Source of the DNA: Paralcaligenes ureilyticus
Lineage (GTDB): Bacteria > Pseudomonadota > Gammaproteobacteria > Burkholderiales > Burkholderiaceae_B
Reading direction: 5' to 3'
Assembly (NCBI RefSeq): GCF_004346225.1
Contig: NZ_SMAJ01000008.1
Span: 1-64,000 of the forward strand
DNA: 64,000 nucleotides
Part shown: positions 29,286 through 39,823 of the stretch, one piece after another
Numbering within the stretch: the first letter of the stretch is position 1
How the letters are laid out: every line of letters starts with the position of its first letter
Program-made: the position numbers and the translations under genes
Notes under the pieces: model-generated
Databases searched by the model: none
Told to the model about the DNA's origin: nothing
What the model saw: the letters and a program-made list of their open reading frames with translations, nothing else

Positions 29286-29669
29286 TTAATGGAAGCGTAG
29301 GTAAAGCACGGTTGCCCAAATTGCGCCGCCCAACAGCAGGGATAGCATGACCGCTGCGCTGCCGAGGTCCTTGGCGCGGCCGACGAGAGCGTGATGCTCG
29401 ATCGTGATGGAATCGGCCAGGGCTTCGAGCGCGGAGTTCAGGATTTCAACAATCAGCACAAAGACAATGGTGCTGATCAGCAGAAGGATTTGCATGGCGC
29501 CGCGGCCGACCCAGAACGCCGCGGGTGTGAGCACGACGGCCAGCAGCAGTTCCTGGCGAAACGCGGCCTCGTGCTGGAACGCGGCCTTGAAGCCTTGCAG
29601 CGAAAATTTAAGCGCATTGCGCAAGCGGCCGAGGCCGCCTTGGCTTTTGTACGGGGAAGTTGTGCTCAT
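29286..29669 (-). CDS. dgkA: Diacylglycerol kinase
   Basis: A 127-residue integral membrane kinase that phosphorylates diacylglycerol to phosphatidic acid. An amphipathic N-terminus ([22 protein letters not shown]) precedes three membrane helices. The catalytic signature [15 protein letters not shown] holds the essential Glu and Asn. ATG 29669 is chosen because upstream in-frame codons read through a REP element and the long palindrome. It appears monocistronic. Confidence 0.95.
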   Translation of the reverse strand: MSTTSPYKSQGGLGRLRNALKFSLQGFKAAFQHEAAFRQELLLAVVLTPAAFWVGRGAMQILLLISTIVFVLIVEILNSALEALADSITIEHHALVGRAKDLGSAAVMLSLLLGGAIWATVLYLRFH

Positions 29670-29679
29670 GATGGCTATT

Positions 29680-29705
29680 GTAGCGGCAGCCCTTGTGGCT
29701 GCCAT
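29680..29705 (+). repeat. GTAG-type REP hairpin
   Basis: GTAGC with stem GGCAGCC/GGCTGCC, only 10 bp upstream of the dgkA start codon, so it lies in the dgkA leader. It flanks the long palindrome at 29732-29882. The 29670-30096 gap holds only repeats and a terminator. Confidence 0.85.
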
Positions 29706-29731
29706 ATAGGCATTAACATAGTCTCCAATAA

Positions 29732-29882
29732 AACCTTCTAGCCCCGCGTCGTGGCCGGTCAAGGTGGGTCGGGCTCCGACGTGCACGGTCATGGCTGCGC
29801 CATGACTTCCCGCGCGCAGGACCGGCTTCGGGGCGGCGTGCCCGAGTCGCCCGCCCCACCTCGACCGGCCACGACGCTCGTG
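29732..29882. repeat. Long palindromic repeat, copy 3 (short form)
   Basis: A 151-bp copy of the palindrome at 10046-10294, lacking the central GCGAATAGCCC hairpin and the inner right arm. The outer arms pair: CGTCGTGGCCGGTCAAGGTG near 29748 with CACCTCGACCGGCCACGACG near 29857. The internal hairpin GTCATGGC-TGC-GCCATGAC is at 29788-29806. REP copies flank it at 29680 and 29912. Confidence 0.85.
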
Positions 29883-29911
29883 TGGTTGATTTTGACGAAA
29901 TCGTCGTTGAT

Positions 29912-30000
29912 GTAGCGGCAGCCCTTGTGGCTGCCAAATCGTTGAAAATCGAGGCGGTTATTCATAGAACGCCGATGGCAGCCACAAGGGCTGCCGCTAC
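29912..30000. repeat. REP pair with conserved linker (BIME-like)
   Basis: A plus copy at 29912-29937 and a minus copy at 29976-30000, both with GGCAGCC/GGCTGCC stems, face each other across 38 bp. The linker (TTGAAAATCGAGGCGGTTAT, then AGAACGCCGA) closely resembles the linker at 1555-1590. Confidence 0.85.
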
Positions 30001-30024
30001 AAAAACATACCCGCCGACCCATAA

Positions 30025-30053
30025 AAAAATCCGGCCACAAGGACCGGATTTTT
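30025..30053 (-). terminator. Rho-independent terminator of groES-groEL
   Basis: The stem AAAAATCCGG / CCGGATTTTT closes around a nine-base loop, and the minus-strand RNA ends in a U run. It lies 44 bp after the groL stop codon. The symmetric A and T runs would also let it work on the plus strand. Confidence 0.85.
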
Positions 30054-30096
30054 CCATCAGGGTGCCGGTCCGAAAACCGGCAGGTTATACAGACGC

Positions 30097-32065
<1,969 letters not shown>

Positions 32066-32120
32066 GGAGGAACTCCTGTTCAATAGATAATGGGTTTGGA
32101 AATCAGTGGGGGATGATTTG

Positions 32121-32147
32121 TTAGCACTCAACCCCTTCGAGTGCTAA
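32121..32147 (-). promoter_or_regulatory. CIRCE operator (HrcA binding site)
   Basis: A perfect consensus CIRCE: TTAGCACTC at 32121-32129, nine-base spacer, GAGTGCTAA at 32139-32147. It abuts the -10 element of the groES promoter and should be bound by the HrcA repressor, whose gene is not in the window. Confidence 0.97.
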
Positions 32148-32174
32148 TTATAAGGATGAATTGGATTTGTTCAA
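32147..32174 (-). promoter_or_regulatory. groES-groEL promoter (sigma-70 type)
   Basis: On the minus strand, -35 TTGAAC (32174-32169), a 16-bp spacer, and a perfect -10 TATAAT (32152-32147). CIRCE overlaps the last base of the -10 box and the start point, so HrcA would block initiation. The sequence ACTTGAA at the -35 also resembles the sigma-32 element, but no sigma-32 -10 box is clear. Confidence 0.8.
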
Positions 32175-32211
32175 GTGGGGTGGGGAGGGTTGTTACATTT
32201 TCGCTGGCTGT

Positions 32212-32412
32212 TGTCGATTTTCACTGAGTTTGGTGTCGATTTTCATTGAGTTTGGAATTTCCGTCACTCAGTTTGGAACTCTCCAAAACACGTAAAGCTA
32301 GCATTGATGCGCTCTACAACCGTTTTTTTGCCTTTAGGTGAGTATCCTAAGTCCGGCGATTTTGGTTTTTTGGTGATATTTATGGGCTTGGTCGATTGAA
32401 ATCTGTCACCAG
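32212..32412 (+). repeat. IS21-like left end plus shared segment, copy A
   Basis: Two tandem 22-bp units starting TGTCGATTTTCACTGAG (32212) and TGTCGATTTTCATTGAG (32234) resemble the repeated TGT-ended termini of IS21-family elements. They run into a shared segment, TTTGGAATTTCCGTCACTCA onward, of about 165 bp that recurs at 32946 and 37881. No transposase gene is present. The rest of 32413-32896 holds no convincing gene except a possible broken one at 32661-32787. Confidence 0.6.
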
Positions 32413-32660
32413 CGGATCACACCGACTCTAAGCGGAAGTTGTTAGCTCCCTTACGACTGAAAAATTAGGCATTTAAGCCGACCTTAGCTTCTTTGATTCG
32501 ATGTTTTCTGTGATTGCAGACCTACCACATTGCTCTTAGGCGATGGGTGGCGATATCTCCATTATTCGACCCGTCAGCCAAGCGCCGAGTACATTTCACA
32601 TACTGCAACCCGCACCGACGCATCGGCCATTCTTGTCGGTGATGTCTACGACTCCAAGGG

Positions 32661-32787
32661 CTATAACATACAAGGCTTCGCGCCCTTAGAGCATTCCGCT
32701 ACTGCATAGGAAATTCGCCCACCAAACATGAACCAGATGACGACAAGGAAAATGACCAGTGCCTAGAATATTAATAATCCGTTTCAT
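32661..32787 (-). pseudogene. Possible frameshifted small membrane protein
   Basis: On the minus strand, an ATG at 32787 preceded by CGGAG begins MKRIINILG. With one base skipped, the other frame continues LVIFLVVIWFMFGGRISYAVAE to a stop at 32661. The joined product would be a hydrophobic peptide of about 40 residues. The family is not recognised, and the frame break could mean it is not a gene at all. Confidence 0.25.
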
Positions 32788-32896
32788 GATTTATTCACTC
32801 CGAAGTTGTCTGTTCTGCGATTCGCAGCCTTTGATGCTCGGCTAGCCTATTTGTGCCAGTAGCAAAAAATTTAGGCAAAGAACGAAGTTGTCGGAA

Positions 32897-33082
32897 AATT
32901 CCAAACTAAACGACTAACGGGTTCCAAACTCAATGAAAATCGACATTTGGAATTCCTTTCACCCAGTTTGGAACTCTCCAAAATACGTAAAGCTAATTTT
33001 GATGCGTCCTACGACCGTTTTTTTGTCTTTAGATGAGGATTCCAAACCCGGGGATTTTGGCTTTTGGCGATGTTTAGGATCT
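32897..33082 (+). repeat. IS21-like right end plus shared segment, copy B
   Basis: AATTCCAAACTAAACGACTA and then CCAAACTCAATGAAAATCGACA (ending 32945) form a right-type end, the reverse complement of the terminus in copy A. It is followed directly by the shared segment (TTTGGAATT then CAGTTTGGAACTCTCC and onward) to about 33082. Copy B is more diverged from A and C than those are from each other. It lies 190 bp upstream of the dioxygenase start. The rest of the gap up to 33272 holds the leader, including the GTCAC/GTGAC inverted repeat at 33219-33236. Confidence 0.6.
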
Positions 33083-33272
33083 ACGGTCATACCGGTTTCG
33101 GCAGACTTTATTTCTCTTTTTCAGTAGGTCGGTCCCTTGCACTCGCTCCCCTATCAGCCTACCAGACGGCTGCCGCGTCTTAAAGAAATGTTAAGCCGAA
33201 TACAAAAATTTTTCGCTTGTCACGCTTTACAGTGACGCACATCATGTGACCACTTACTTGATGGAGGAGATT

Positions 33273-34196
33273 ATGAAAATAATACCGAAAATAGATGGTT
33301 TTGGTGCCGATGTCTTGGATTGCCCATCTGGGTTGGTGGTATCAGAAGACGACCTTGAACAGATTATGCGTGCCTGGATGAAACATTCGATTCTGTGCTT
33401 CCGCGCTGTGAACATGAGTCCCGAGGAGCACGTGCGCTTTAGCCGTCGATTAGGCTCCTTGCATATCATGAGGCCGTTCAAGTTCAATCTTGACGGCTAC
33501 CCCGAAGTGTTCGTGGTATCGAATGCGAGCAAGGTCGATCCCTCCAAACCCGTGGCGGGCGATGCCGAAGGCGATGCTGGACTTCGTCGAGTTGGCGAGG
33601 GATTCCATACCGATGGCGAGGACAAAGCCATTCCGAACGGTGGCTCCTTCCTATATGCAAGACAGGTTCCCCCTGAGCGCGGCGACACGCTCTTTGTCGA
33701 TATGTACAGCGTCTATGAAGCCTTGCCTCAGAGCGTCAAAGAGATTATCGCCGGGCGGCGTGTTCGCTACAGTCGAATCGACTTGCATTTGACCCACTAC
33801 CCCCTGATGGCGCCACTCACAGAGGAGGAAAAGCGCGAACGGCCTGACGTCTACCATCCCTTAACACGACAACATCCGCTTAGCAGGCGCACCTCGCTTT
33901 ACATTGGGCGCTGGGCTTGTGACGTTGAAGGACTACCCTTCAATGAAAGCAAAGAGCTAATTACGTTTCTTCAAGATTTTGCTAAGCACCCTCAGTTCAT
34001 TTACACGCACAAATGGTCATCTGGCGATGCGGTGCTCTGGGACAATCGCTGCACACAACACTGCGCTACCGGCTTTGACGATACGAAATACGTCAGGACG
34101 ATGCATAGAACTACATTGGAAGGTGAACTGCCGGTGATGGCCCAGTCTAGTGCCGGCGTACAGGTAGCATTGCTTAATGAATATTCGGTTTCTTGA
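33273..34196 (+). CDS. TauD/TfdA-family Fe(II)/2-oxoglutarate dioxygenase
   Basis: A 307-residue non-haem iron oxygenase, first gene of a five-gene cassette. With ATG 33273 as start, the iron ligands are His112 and Asp114 (FHTDGED) and His263 (WDNRCTQH); Arg279 (MHRTT) would hold 2-oxoglutarate. The fold is that of TauD/TfdA, which hydroxylate sulfonates, aryloxy acids or other carboxylates; the substrate here is unknown. GGAGGAG lies 5 nt before ATG 33273, while GTG 33246 and ATG 33261 lack good sites. It overlaps the LysR gene by 20 bp. Confidence 0.88.
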   Translation: MKIIPKIDGFGADVLDCPSGLVVSEDDLEQIMRAWMKHSILCFRAVNMSPEEHVRFSRRLGSLHIMRPFKFNLDGYPEVFVVSNASKVDPSKPVAGDAEGDAGLRRVGEGFHTDGEDKAIPNGGSFLYARQVPPERGDTLFVDMYSVYEALPQSVKEIIAGRRVRYSRIDLHLTHYPLMAPLTEEEKRERPDVYHPLTRQHPLSRRTSLYIGRWACDVEGLPFNESKELITFLQDFAKHPQFIYTHKWSSGDAVLWDNRCTQHCATGFDDTKYVRTMHRTTLEGELPVMAQSSAGVQVALLNEYSVS

Positions 34197-35097
34197 AACG
34201 GCGCTGTGGCTGGCCAAGTTAAAAAGCATCAAGGCCACGGCCGAAAAGCTCTGCCTTACGCAGGCGGCTGTATCGAGCCGGATATCCAACCTCGAACAGG
34301 ATCTGGGCGTTTGCCTTTTCATACGTGGGGGCGACGGCTTTGAGCCGACCTCCGTCGGCGTGACCTTTTTAGAGCATGCCGACCGCATTGTAAGCGCCCA
34401 CCAGTCCTTACGCGCCTCCATGCTTGATCCGAACAAACTGGTGGGCTCATTGAGAATTGGAATGACCAGCACGTTGATTCCGACAATATTGCCGAGACTT
34501 GTAGATACGCTGCGACAGGACTACCCGAGAATCTCGATTAGCTTGAAGACCGAGCTGACCGAGAGGCTACTCAAAGAACTGGAAATAGGCCGAGTCGATC
34601 TTGTTCTAGGTGCCGATAGCGAATCGGTACACGAGCGTTTCGAAAGTGTACCGTTGTGCGCATTTTCTATGACCTTTGTCGCCAGCCCCAAATTGGAACT
34701 GAAATTTGCCGATGCAGCACTTCCTGAAGAGCTAGCCCAGTATCCTATTATTGGCTATCCGCCCGGGACGCGGTCTCAACTTCGCATCGACCGCTATTTC
34801 GAAAACTGCGGCGTGCGTCCACAGATCATCCATGTATCGAATGCGGTTCCCACCAATCTTCAGCTTGCCATATCTGGTATCGGCATCGCCGCTGTTCCCG
34901 AAGCCATCGTGCAACGGGAGATCGCCTCCGGCGAGTTGGCCCCCATCAAACTTAAACGACCGTTCGTTTCAGTGAACTACCAGGCGGTGTTCCTGCGCGA
35001 CCAAGGCCAGGGCCTAGCAAGAGCGGTTGCGGCCTTGGCGCGTGACGTCGCGGCCAATTATTGCGAATCGGTCGGCAAAAGAATTGCTTGGCAATAA
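34177..35097 (+). CDS. LysR-family transcriptional regulator
   Basis: A 306-residue LysR regulator with N-terminal HTH (LKSIKATAEKLCLTQAAVSSRISNLEQDLG in two parts, residues 15-44) and a periplasmic-binding-fold effector domain. It lies inside a run of same-strand genes, overlapping the dioxygenase by 20 bp and ending 7 bp before the amidohydrolase, so it is part of the operon it presumably controls and not divergent as is usual. No operator could be assigned with confidence. Confidence 0.92.
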   Translation: MNIRFLETALWLAKLKSIKATAEKLCLTQAAVSSRISNLEQDLGVCLFIRGGDGFEPTSVGVTFLEHADRIVSAHQSLRASMLDPNKLVGSLRIGMTSTLIPTILPRLVDTLRQDYPRISISLKTELTERLLKELEIGRVDLVLGADSESVHERFESVPLCAFSMTFVASPKLELKFADAALPEELAQYPIIGYPPGTRSQLRIDRYFENCGVRPQIIHVSNAVPTNLQLAISGIGIAAVPEAIVQREIASGELAPIKLKRPFVSVNYQAVFLRDQGQGLARAVAALARDVAANYCESVGKRIAWQ

Positions 35098-35104
35098 AGG
35101 AGAA

Positions 35105-35929
35105 ATGGTAGTGAAAGTTTCCGTCATTCAAATGAATTCCGTCTCGGATAAAGCGGCGAATCTTGCGACAGCCGAAAGACTGACGCGCAGTGCCGTTACA
35201 CAAGACACCCCCGACATGATCGTGTTTCCCGAGCACTTTGATTGGGCGGGCGGCAGCGCGCAAGAGAAGGTGGCAGCGGGCGAGCCCGAAACTGATGGCC
35301 CAGCTTATAGGTTTTGCGCCCGCATGGCCGCTGAATACGGCATCTACGTTCATTCAGGCAGCTTTTACGAGAAGGTTCCCAATCAGGAGCGCGTGTTCAA
35401 CACAACCGTGGTGTTCGATCCCCACGGCAAGGAGCTTGCGCGGTATAGGAAGATGCATATGTTTGACATCTTCACTCCGGATGGGCTGCGTTATGGGGAG
35501 TCCGACGCGGTGGCAGCCGGCTCGGAGATCAGCACAGCTGACGTGGGCGACTTTCGCCTCGGCCTGGCCATCTGCTACGACCTTCGGTTTCCTGAGCTCT
35601 TTCGGCGACTTGTCAGCAATGGTGCCAATGTAATCATGTTGCCCGCTGCGTTCACCTTACAAACGGGCAAAGATCACTGGGAAGTATTGTGTCGGGCGCG
35701 GGCGATTGAGACGCAAAGCTATGTGGTGGCCTGCGGTTCGCATGGACCTTTTACGCAAAATGGCGAGACGCGATATACCTATGGGCATTCACTCGTCGTC
35801 GACCCTTGGGGCCACGTTATCGCCAAGTGCTCCGACGGCGACGGCTTTGCCACGGCCCGGTTGGATATTCAGTTAATCGATAAAGTCCGCAAGGAAATTC
35901 CCTTGGCCAAACAAAAGGTGCTTCAGTGA
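35105..35929 (+). CDS. Carbon-nitrogen hydrolase (nitrilase superfamily, Nit/omega-amidase-like)
   Basis: A 274-residue amidohydrolase. The catalytic triad is complete: Glu43 (VFPEHFDW), Lys116 (RYRKMHMFD) and Cys158 (AICYDLRFPE). The KMHMFDI context resembles omega-amidases and the Nit branch that hydrolyse carboxamides, not true nitrilases. ATG 35105 follows AAAGGAG closely. It probably releases ammonia from an amide formed or imported by this pathway. The GTG of the next gene overlaps its stop. Confidence 0.9.
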   Translation: MVVKVSVIQMNSVSDKAANLATAERLTRSAVTQDTPDMIVFPEHFDWAGGSAQEKVAAGEPETDGPAYRFCARMAAEYGIYVHSGSFYEKVPNQERVFNTTVVFDPHGKELARYRKMHMFDIFTPDGLRYGESDAVAAGSEISTADVGDFRLGLAICYDLRFPELFRRLVSNGANVIMLPAAFTLQTGKDHWEVLCRARAIETQSYVVACGSHGPFTQNGETRYTYGHSLVVDPWGHVIAKCSDGDGFATARLDIQLIDKVRKEIPLAKQKVLQ

Positions 35930-36591
35930 AAAAATTCGTCCTAGAGCCCATGCCTGCTGCATTGGATCCGAAATACGTCGACATGTTATCAGCGGTGCAG
36001 ACCGCTACCGTTGGCCACTTCCGTCACTGGGGATTCATGGCCCCTGACATCAAGCCAGTAAACCATACGCGCAAGATAATTGGCACTGCGGTGACCTTGT
36101 CGCTGCCCGGGCAGGATTCCACCCTACTACATCACGCTCTGACGCTGCTGCGCCCAGGAGATGTGTTGGTTATCGACCGATTGGGCGATCAAAAGCATGC
36201 TTGTCTGGGCGGCGGCGTGGCGCTTGGCGCTGTGCTAGCGGGTGCTGTGGGCGCTATCGTGGATGGCATGTGCACGGATCCCGCTGAACTCGAAGATCTC
36301 GGTTTTCCTGTTTGGGCCCGAGGCATATCGCCCATCACCACCCGGATTTACAACATTGGTGGGCAGATGAACAAGCCCGTGGCATGTGGGGGCGCCGTCG
36401 TCTGCCCGGGCGACATTATCCTGGCTGATGAAAATGGTGTGCTTATCATTCCCCGGGCCGAGGTCGCTGAAGTGTCCGAAATGGCGCTGGAAAAACAGTC
36501 TCGCGGCGATAAAAACGGTGAGCAGATGCGTGGCGGCGAACGACTCGGCGACCTGTCGGGGGCGAGCAAGTATGTCCTTGAAGAAGCATAA
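35926..36591 (+). CDS. RraA-like family protein (aldolase fold, active-site Arg missing)
   Basis: A 221-residue protein of the RraA / HMG-CHA aldolase family. Glycine-rich LGGGVALGAVLAGAVGAIVDG and the C-terminal GDIILADENGVLIIPR are typical. Class II HMG aldolases have an Arg-Asp pair in the motif GxxRD that binds pyruvate and metal; here it reads GMCTD, giving Thr117-Asp118, so ordinary pyruvate aldolase chemistry is doubtful. The start is GTG 35926, overlapping the previous stop (GTGA). It may be an oxaloacetate-decarboxylase-like or non-catalytic member. Confidence 0.85.
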   Translation: MKKFVLEPMPAALDPKYVDMLSAVQTATVGHFRHWGFMAPDIKPVNHTRKIIGTAVTLSLPGQDSTLLHHALTLLRPGDVLVIDRLGDQKHACLGGGVALGAVLAGAVGAIVDGMCTDPAELEDLGFPVWARGISPITTRIYNIGGQMNKPVACGGAVVCPGDIILADENGVLIIPRAEVAEVSEMALEKQSRGDKNGEQMRGGERLGDLSGASKYVLEEA

Positions 36592-36620
36592 CAAACAAAA
36601 CGACTATTGGAGAATATCTT

Positions 36621-37598
36621 ATGAAGCTGCACAAAGTTCTCGCCATTGGATTAGCCTTCAGTTACTTGACTTTTACCGCCACGCTCGCCCAGGCAGCGTG
36701 GCCAGAGCACCCGATCAAGATCGTGGTGCCCTTTCCGCCCGGCAATTCTTCTGACGTTGCAATGCGCTTGTTGGCGGAGTTGCTCTCGCCACGCCTAGGC
36801 CAGGCCGTCGTGGTTGAAAATAAGGTCGGCGCCAGCGGTACTATCGGCACAGGTTTTGTGGCCAAACAGCCCGCTGACGGGTATACGCTGGTCATGGGCT
36901 CAACAGGTCCCTTAGCGATTGTGCCGTCGTTGCGTCCAGAAACGATGACCTATGATCCTCTTGTGAATCTGGAGCCCATAGCCGCGATTGCCTGGGCACC
37001 GCAAGTGATGGTGGTCCGATCAGATGAGCCGTTCGATACGGTGAGAGGCCTTATCAAGCATGCAAAAGAGCAAGGACAGAATCTAACCTATGGCACTCCT
37101 GGAGTGGGAACGACGCCGCACCTCGTCATCTCTAAGTTCCTGCATGATGCCGGTATCTCTGGCATGCACATCCCGTATAAAGGTGGGGTGCAAAGCCTCA
37201 CAGGCCTGATTGGAGGGCAGATAGACTTCATGTCTGACAACTTACCCGTTTTGGCCTCGGCCTTGCAGGGAAATCGCGTCAAACCAATCGGAGTTACGTC
37301 AGCCGAGCGTATACCGAGCCTGCCTGAAGTGTCGACCCTTGCAGAACAAGGTTTCAAGGACTTCAATATGCAGGGCTGGATTCTTTTGATGGCGCCTACG
37401 GGAGTGCCGGATGAAGCAAAGCAGCGCCTTGAGAAAGAAGTTGCCGCAGTCATGCAGGATGAGAAGATGCGCGAGCGCTTATTAGGGTTAGGTCTGGTGC
37501 CAATGAGCATGCCACGGGCGCAGATTCCAGCGTTTCTGAAAGACGAAGCCCGCAAGTGGAAAGAGGTTATCGAACTTACCGGGGCGAAGAAGCACTGA
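36621..37598 (+). CDS. Bug-family solute receptor (tripartite tricarboxylate transporter type)
   Basis: A 325-residue periplasmic binding protein. The signal peptide is MKLHKVLAIGLAFSYLTFT through TLAQA, cleaved before AWPEHP. Family motifs are HPIKIVVPFPPGNSSDVAMR, VVENKVGASGTIGTGFVAKQPADGYTL in two parts, and IPYKGGVQSLTGLIGGQIDFM. Bug proteins capture carboxylates or amides; many are orphan receptors without adjacent TctAB membrane genes, as here. TTGGAGAAT precedes the ATG. It closes the cassette before IS-like copy C. Confidence 0.93.
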   Translation: MKLHKVLAIGLAFSYLTFTATLAQAAWPEHPIKIVVPFPPGNSSDVAMRLLAELLSPRLGQAVVVENKVGASGTIGTGFVAKQPADGYTLVMGSTGPLAIVPSLRPETMTYDPLVNLEPIAAIAWAPQVMVVRSDEPFDTVRGLIKHAKEQGQNLTYGTPGVGTTPHLVISKFLHDAGISGMHIPYKGGVQSLTGLIGGQIDFMSDNLPVLASALQGNRVKPIGVTSAERIPSLPEVSTLAEQGFKDFNMQGWILLMAPTGVPDEAKQRLEKEVAAVMQDEKMRERLLGLGLVPMSMPRAQIPAFLKDEARKWKEVIELTGAKKH

Positions 37599-37741
37599 TG
37601 GCGCATTTGTTCGGAATTCACCTCAAAAATCAATATCTGCCACGCATCTAATTGCGTGGACGAAGCCGATAAAGACAAGCAAACTGAAGAGCCCCGCTAT
37701 CCATGCTATTCGTTGAAAATTTGAGCGAAGATGTGGATTGT

Positions 37742-38041
37742 CAGAAAATTCCAAACTAAGTGGTGGAAAGTTCGGAAAATTCCAAACTAAACGACTAGCG
37801 GGTTTCAAGCTCAATGGCGAATTTCCCGTAAGCTGTTGATTTTTATAGGTGTGGGATTCCAAACTCAATGACAATCGACATTTGGAATTTCCGTCACTCA
37901 GTTTGGAACTCTCAAAAACACGTAAAGCCAATATTGATGCGCTCTACAGCTGTTTTTTTGCCTTTAGGTGCATATTCCAAGTCCGGAGATTTTGGCTTTT
38001 GGCGATGTTTATGGACCTCGCCGATTGAAATCTATCACCAG
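37742..38041 (+). repeat. IS21-like right end plus shared segment, copy C
   Basis: AAATTCCAAACTAA occurs at 37747 and again near 37778, followed by CCAAACTCAATGACAATCGACA ending at 37880. Then comes the shared segment, nearly identical to copy A (TTTGGAATTTCCGTCACTCA, and further GATTGAAATCTATCACCAG to 38041). With A and B it brackets the dioxygenase-to-Bug cassette. No gene is seen in 37599-38132. Confidence 0.6.
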
Positions 38042-38132
38042 TGGCTCAAACTGACCGAGGCTGTGTGAAAACCCCTTGGCGCTGGTGGGCCGATGTCGAT
38101 AGAGCTCTAGCATCTCGATTGTGGGAGCCAAC

Positions 38133-38466
38133 ATGCCTCGATTCATCGAAGGCCAGGGCCGGTAGCAGGTGACGCTGATGCCAGAATGCCTGGATGACTT
38201 TATCGCCGACGACAATCCGGTACGCGTAATTGATGCGTTCGTTGACGAGTTGAGCCTGGTATCGATCGGTTTTGATCGAGCCGCACCGGCAGCTACGGGT
38301 CGCCCGTCGTATCACCCGGCTGTGCTCCTGAATATCTATATCTACGGATATTTGAATCGAGCCCAGTCCAGCCGTCGGCTGGAGCGAGAGTAGTGTCGAA
38401 CTGATGTGGCTTATCGGCCGTCTAGCGCCGGACTTCAAAGCTATCGCGGACTTCCGCCGTGACACT
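38133..38466 (+). pseudogene. Transposase fragment (DUF772, IS1182/IS5 group), broken
   Basis: This begins MPRFIEGQGR, then an in-frame TAG at 38163, then reads on in frame: VTLMPECLDDFIADDNPVRV, TGRPSYHPAVLLNIYIYGYL, QSSRRLERE, and a TAG at 38391. After a shift to another frame it continues WLIGRLAPDFKAIADFRRD to about 38466 and stops matching. Only the N-terminal quarter of a DUF772-type transposase remains, with two stops and a frameshift, so it is inactive. The catalytic domain is absent. Confidence 0.85.
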
Positions 38467-38532
38467 GGCACGGACAGTCTCGACCCAGAGCAGATATTAG
38501 CCACTTTTGGAAGCGGACATTCCGATGCGTCG

Positions 38533-39823
38533 CTACGTTGGGGGCTGGGCCTGCGGCAATACCAGTTCCGAAGCGAGCGTCGTACCGGCAAAGAGGCGCT
38601 TGATCAGCCCAGCCAACCGGCTGGAAGCGGGATCGTTGGCGATGCTCCGGCAAGCATCGACGAAGCGCTCAGTAGCAGTTCCGAAGTGAAGGTCGTAGGT
38701 CTGCCTTTGAAGGCGCATCTCGATCATGCGTCGCAAAAACCGACGCAACTTCTCGATCTCCATGTTCCGGATAGCAAATTCAAAGTCGGCGGACGTGGCC
38801 CCCTTCATGGCCACTTCGTGCATTGTCCCCCAACCATTGTTTTCAATGATATACATGCAGGTATCAAGAACGGTGGTCCGTCCCTGAGCCTGTGCATTGA
38901 CGGCGGCGAACTCCGCCGTGATGGCTTCGTGTAGTGGGCGATTGAACGGGTTTTCGTCGTTGACGTGCTTATGCTTCTGGGCTTTAAAGGAGACGATCCA
39001 TCCATCAACGATCTCTTGGCCGATGCTCTTGCCACCCGGGATGTCGGCCAACGCCCTATCGAGTTCGGAGCACACGTAAGGGTCCAAAAAGCTCGCGATG
39101 GCAGGCAGCTCTGAGGCCATTTCAAGCAATTGGGCATCGCCGATACGGTGATCCCAGAACACCTTGAACAGAAACTGGCTGGCCTTCTCGCGAGCCTCGA
39201 CGTGCTGCCTCTCGGCGGCGTATCGATCGATGATCGGCGCGAGCCTGCTGGCGTCGAACAGGCCCGACTCCAAGAACTCCACCACCAAGGCTTCGAATTC
39301 ATCGCACCCATGGATACCCAACTCGTTCATGAGCAGCCGCCACTTCGCTCGGTGCTTCTCTTCTTCCGTGGGCTCCTTGTTCTCGTCCTTGACGAAATCC
39401 TTCCAGTCGCTGGGGGAGCCTATGCTCAGAGCGAACTGGAAGTCCGGCCCATCTTCGAGGCCCTTGTAGTGAATCGCCGCAAAGAGGACGATCGACGGTA
39501 CCACCCTGGCCAGCAGCGCATCTTCCAGCGCCCGATCACCCAGGATTCGATTGGCGGCCTTGATGACTTTCCCGATGATGCGGATGTTGGTAAGCCCACA
39601 GGCGACCGACGCCCGCTTGATCGACTCGGCATGGCGGGATGGAAAAAGTTCTACGGCTATGGCGAATGCTTCTTCCGGCGTGGTCAGCATCCTCGGACTC
39701 ATTCATAACCTCGCACCACAAGTGGGTCTTGCCGGTGCCCCACTTTCCAGACAGCGCGATTACCTTGTTCTCGGCGTCACCTAGCAGTTTGAGTAAATGC
39801 CCCTTCGTCTCTTTCAGTGACAT
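38533..39823 (-). pseudogene. KAP-type P-loop NTPase, internally deleted
   Basis: A good start (ATG 39823 after AAGGAGG) encodes MSLKETKGHLLKLLGD and the Walker A region ALSGKWGTGKTHLW. After about 43 codons the frame changes: the second part (from 39702 down to 38533, 389 codons) reads TPEEAFAIAVELFPSRHAES and NIRIIGKVIKAANRIL and continues to a stop. KAP-like ATPases have roughly 200 residues, including Walker B, between these parts; they are missing. An internal deletion with loss of frame is inferred. Intact relatives occur in phage-defence islands. Confidence 0.65.
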
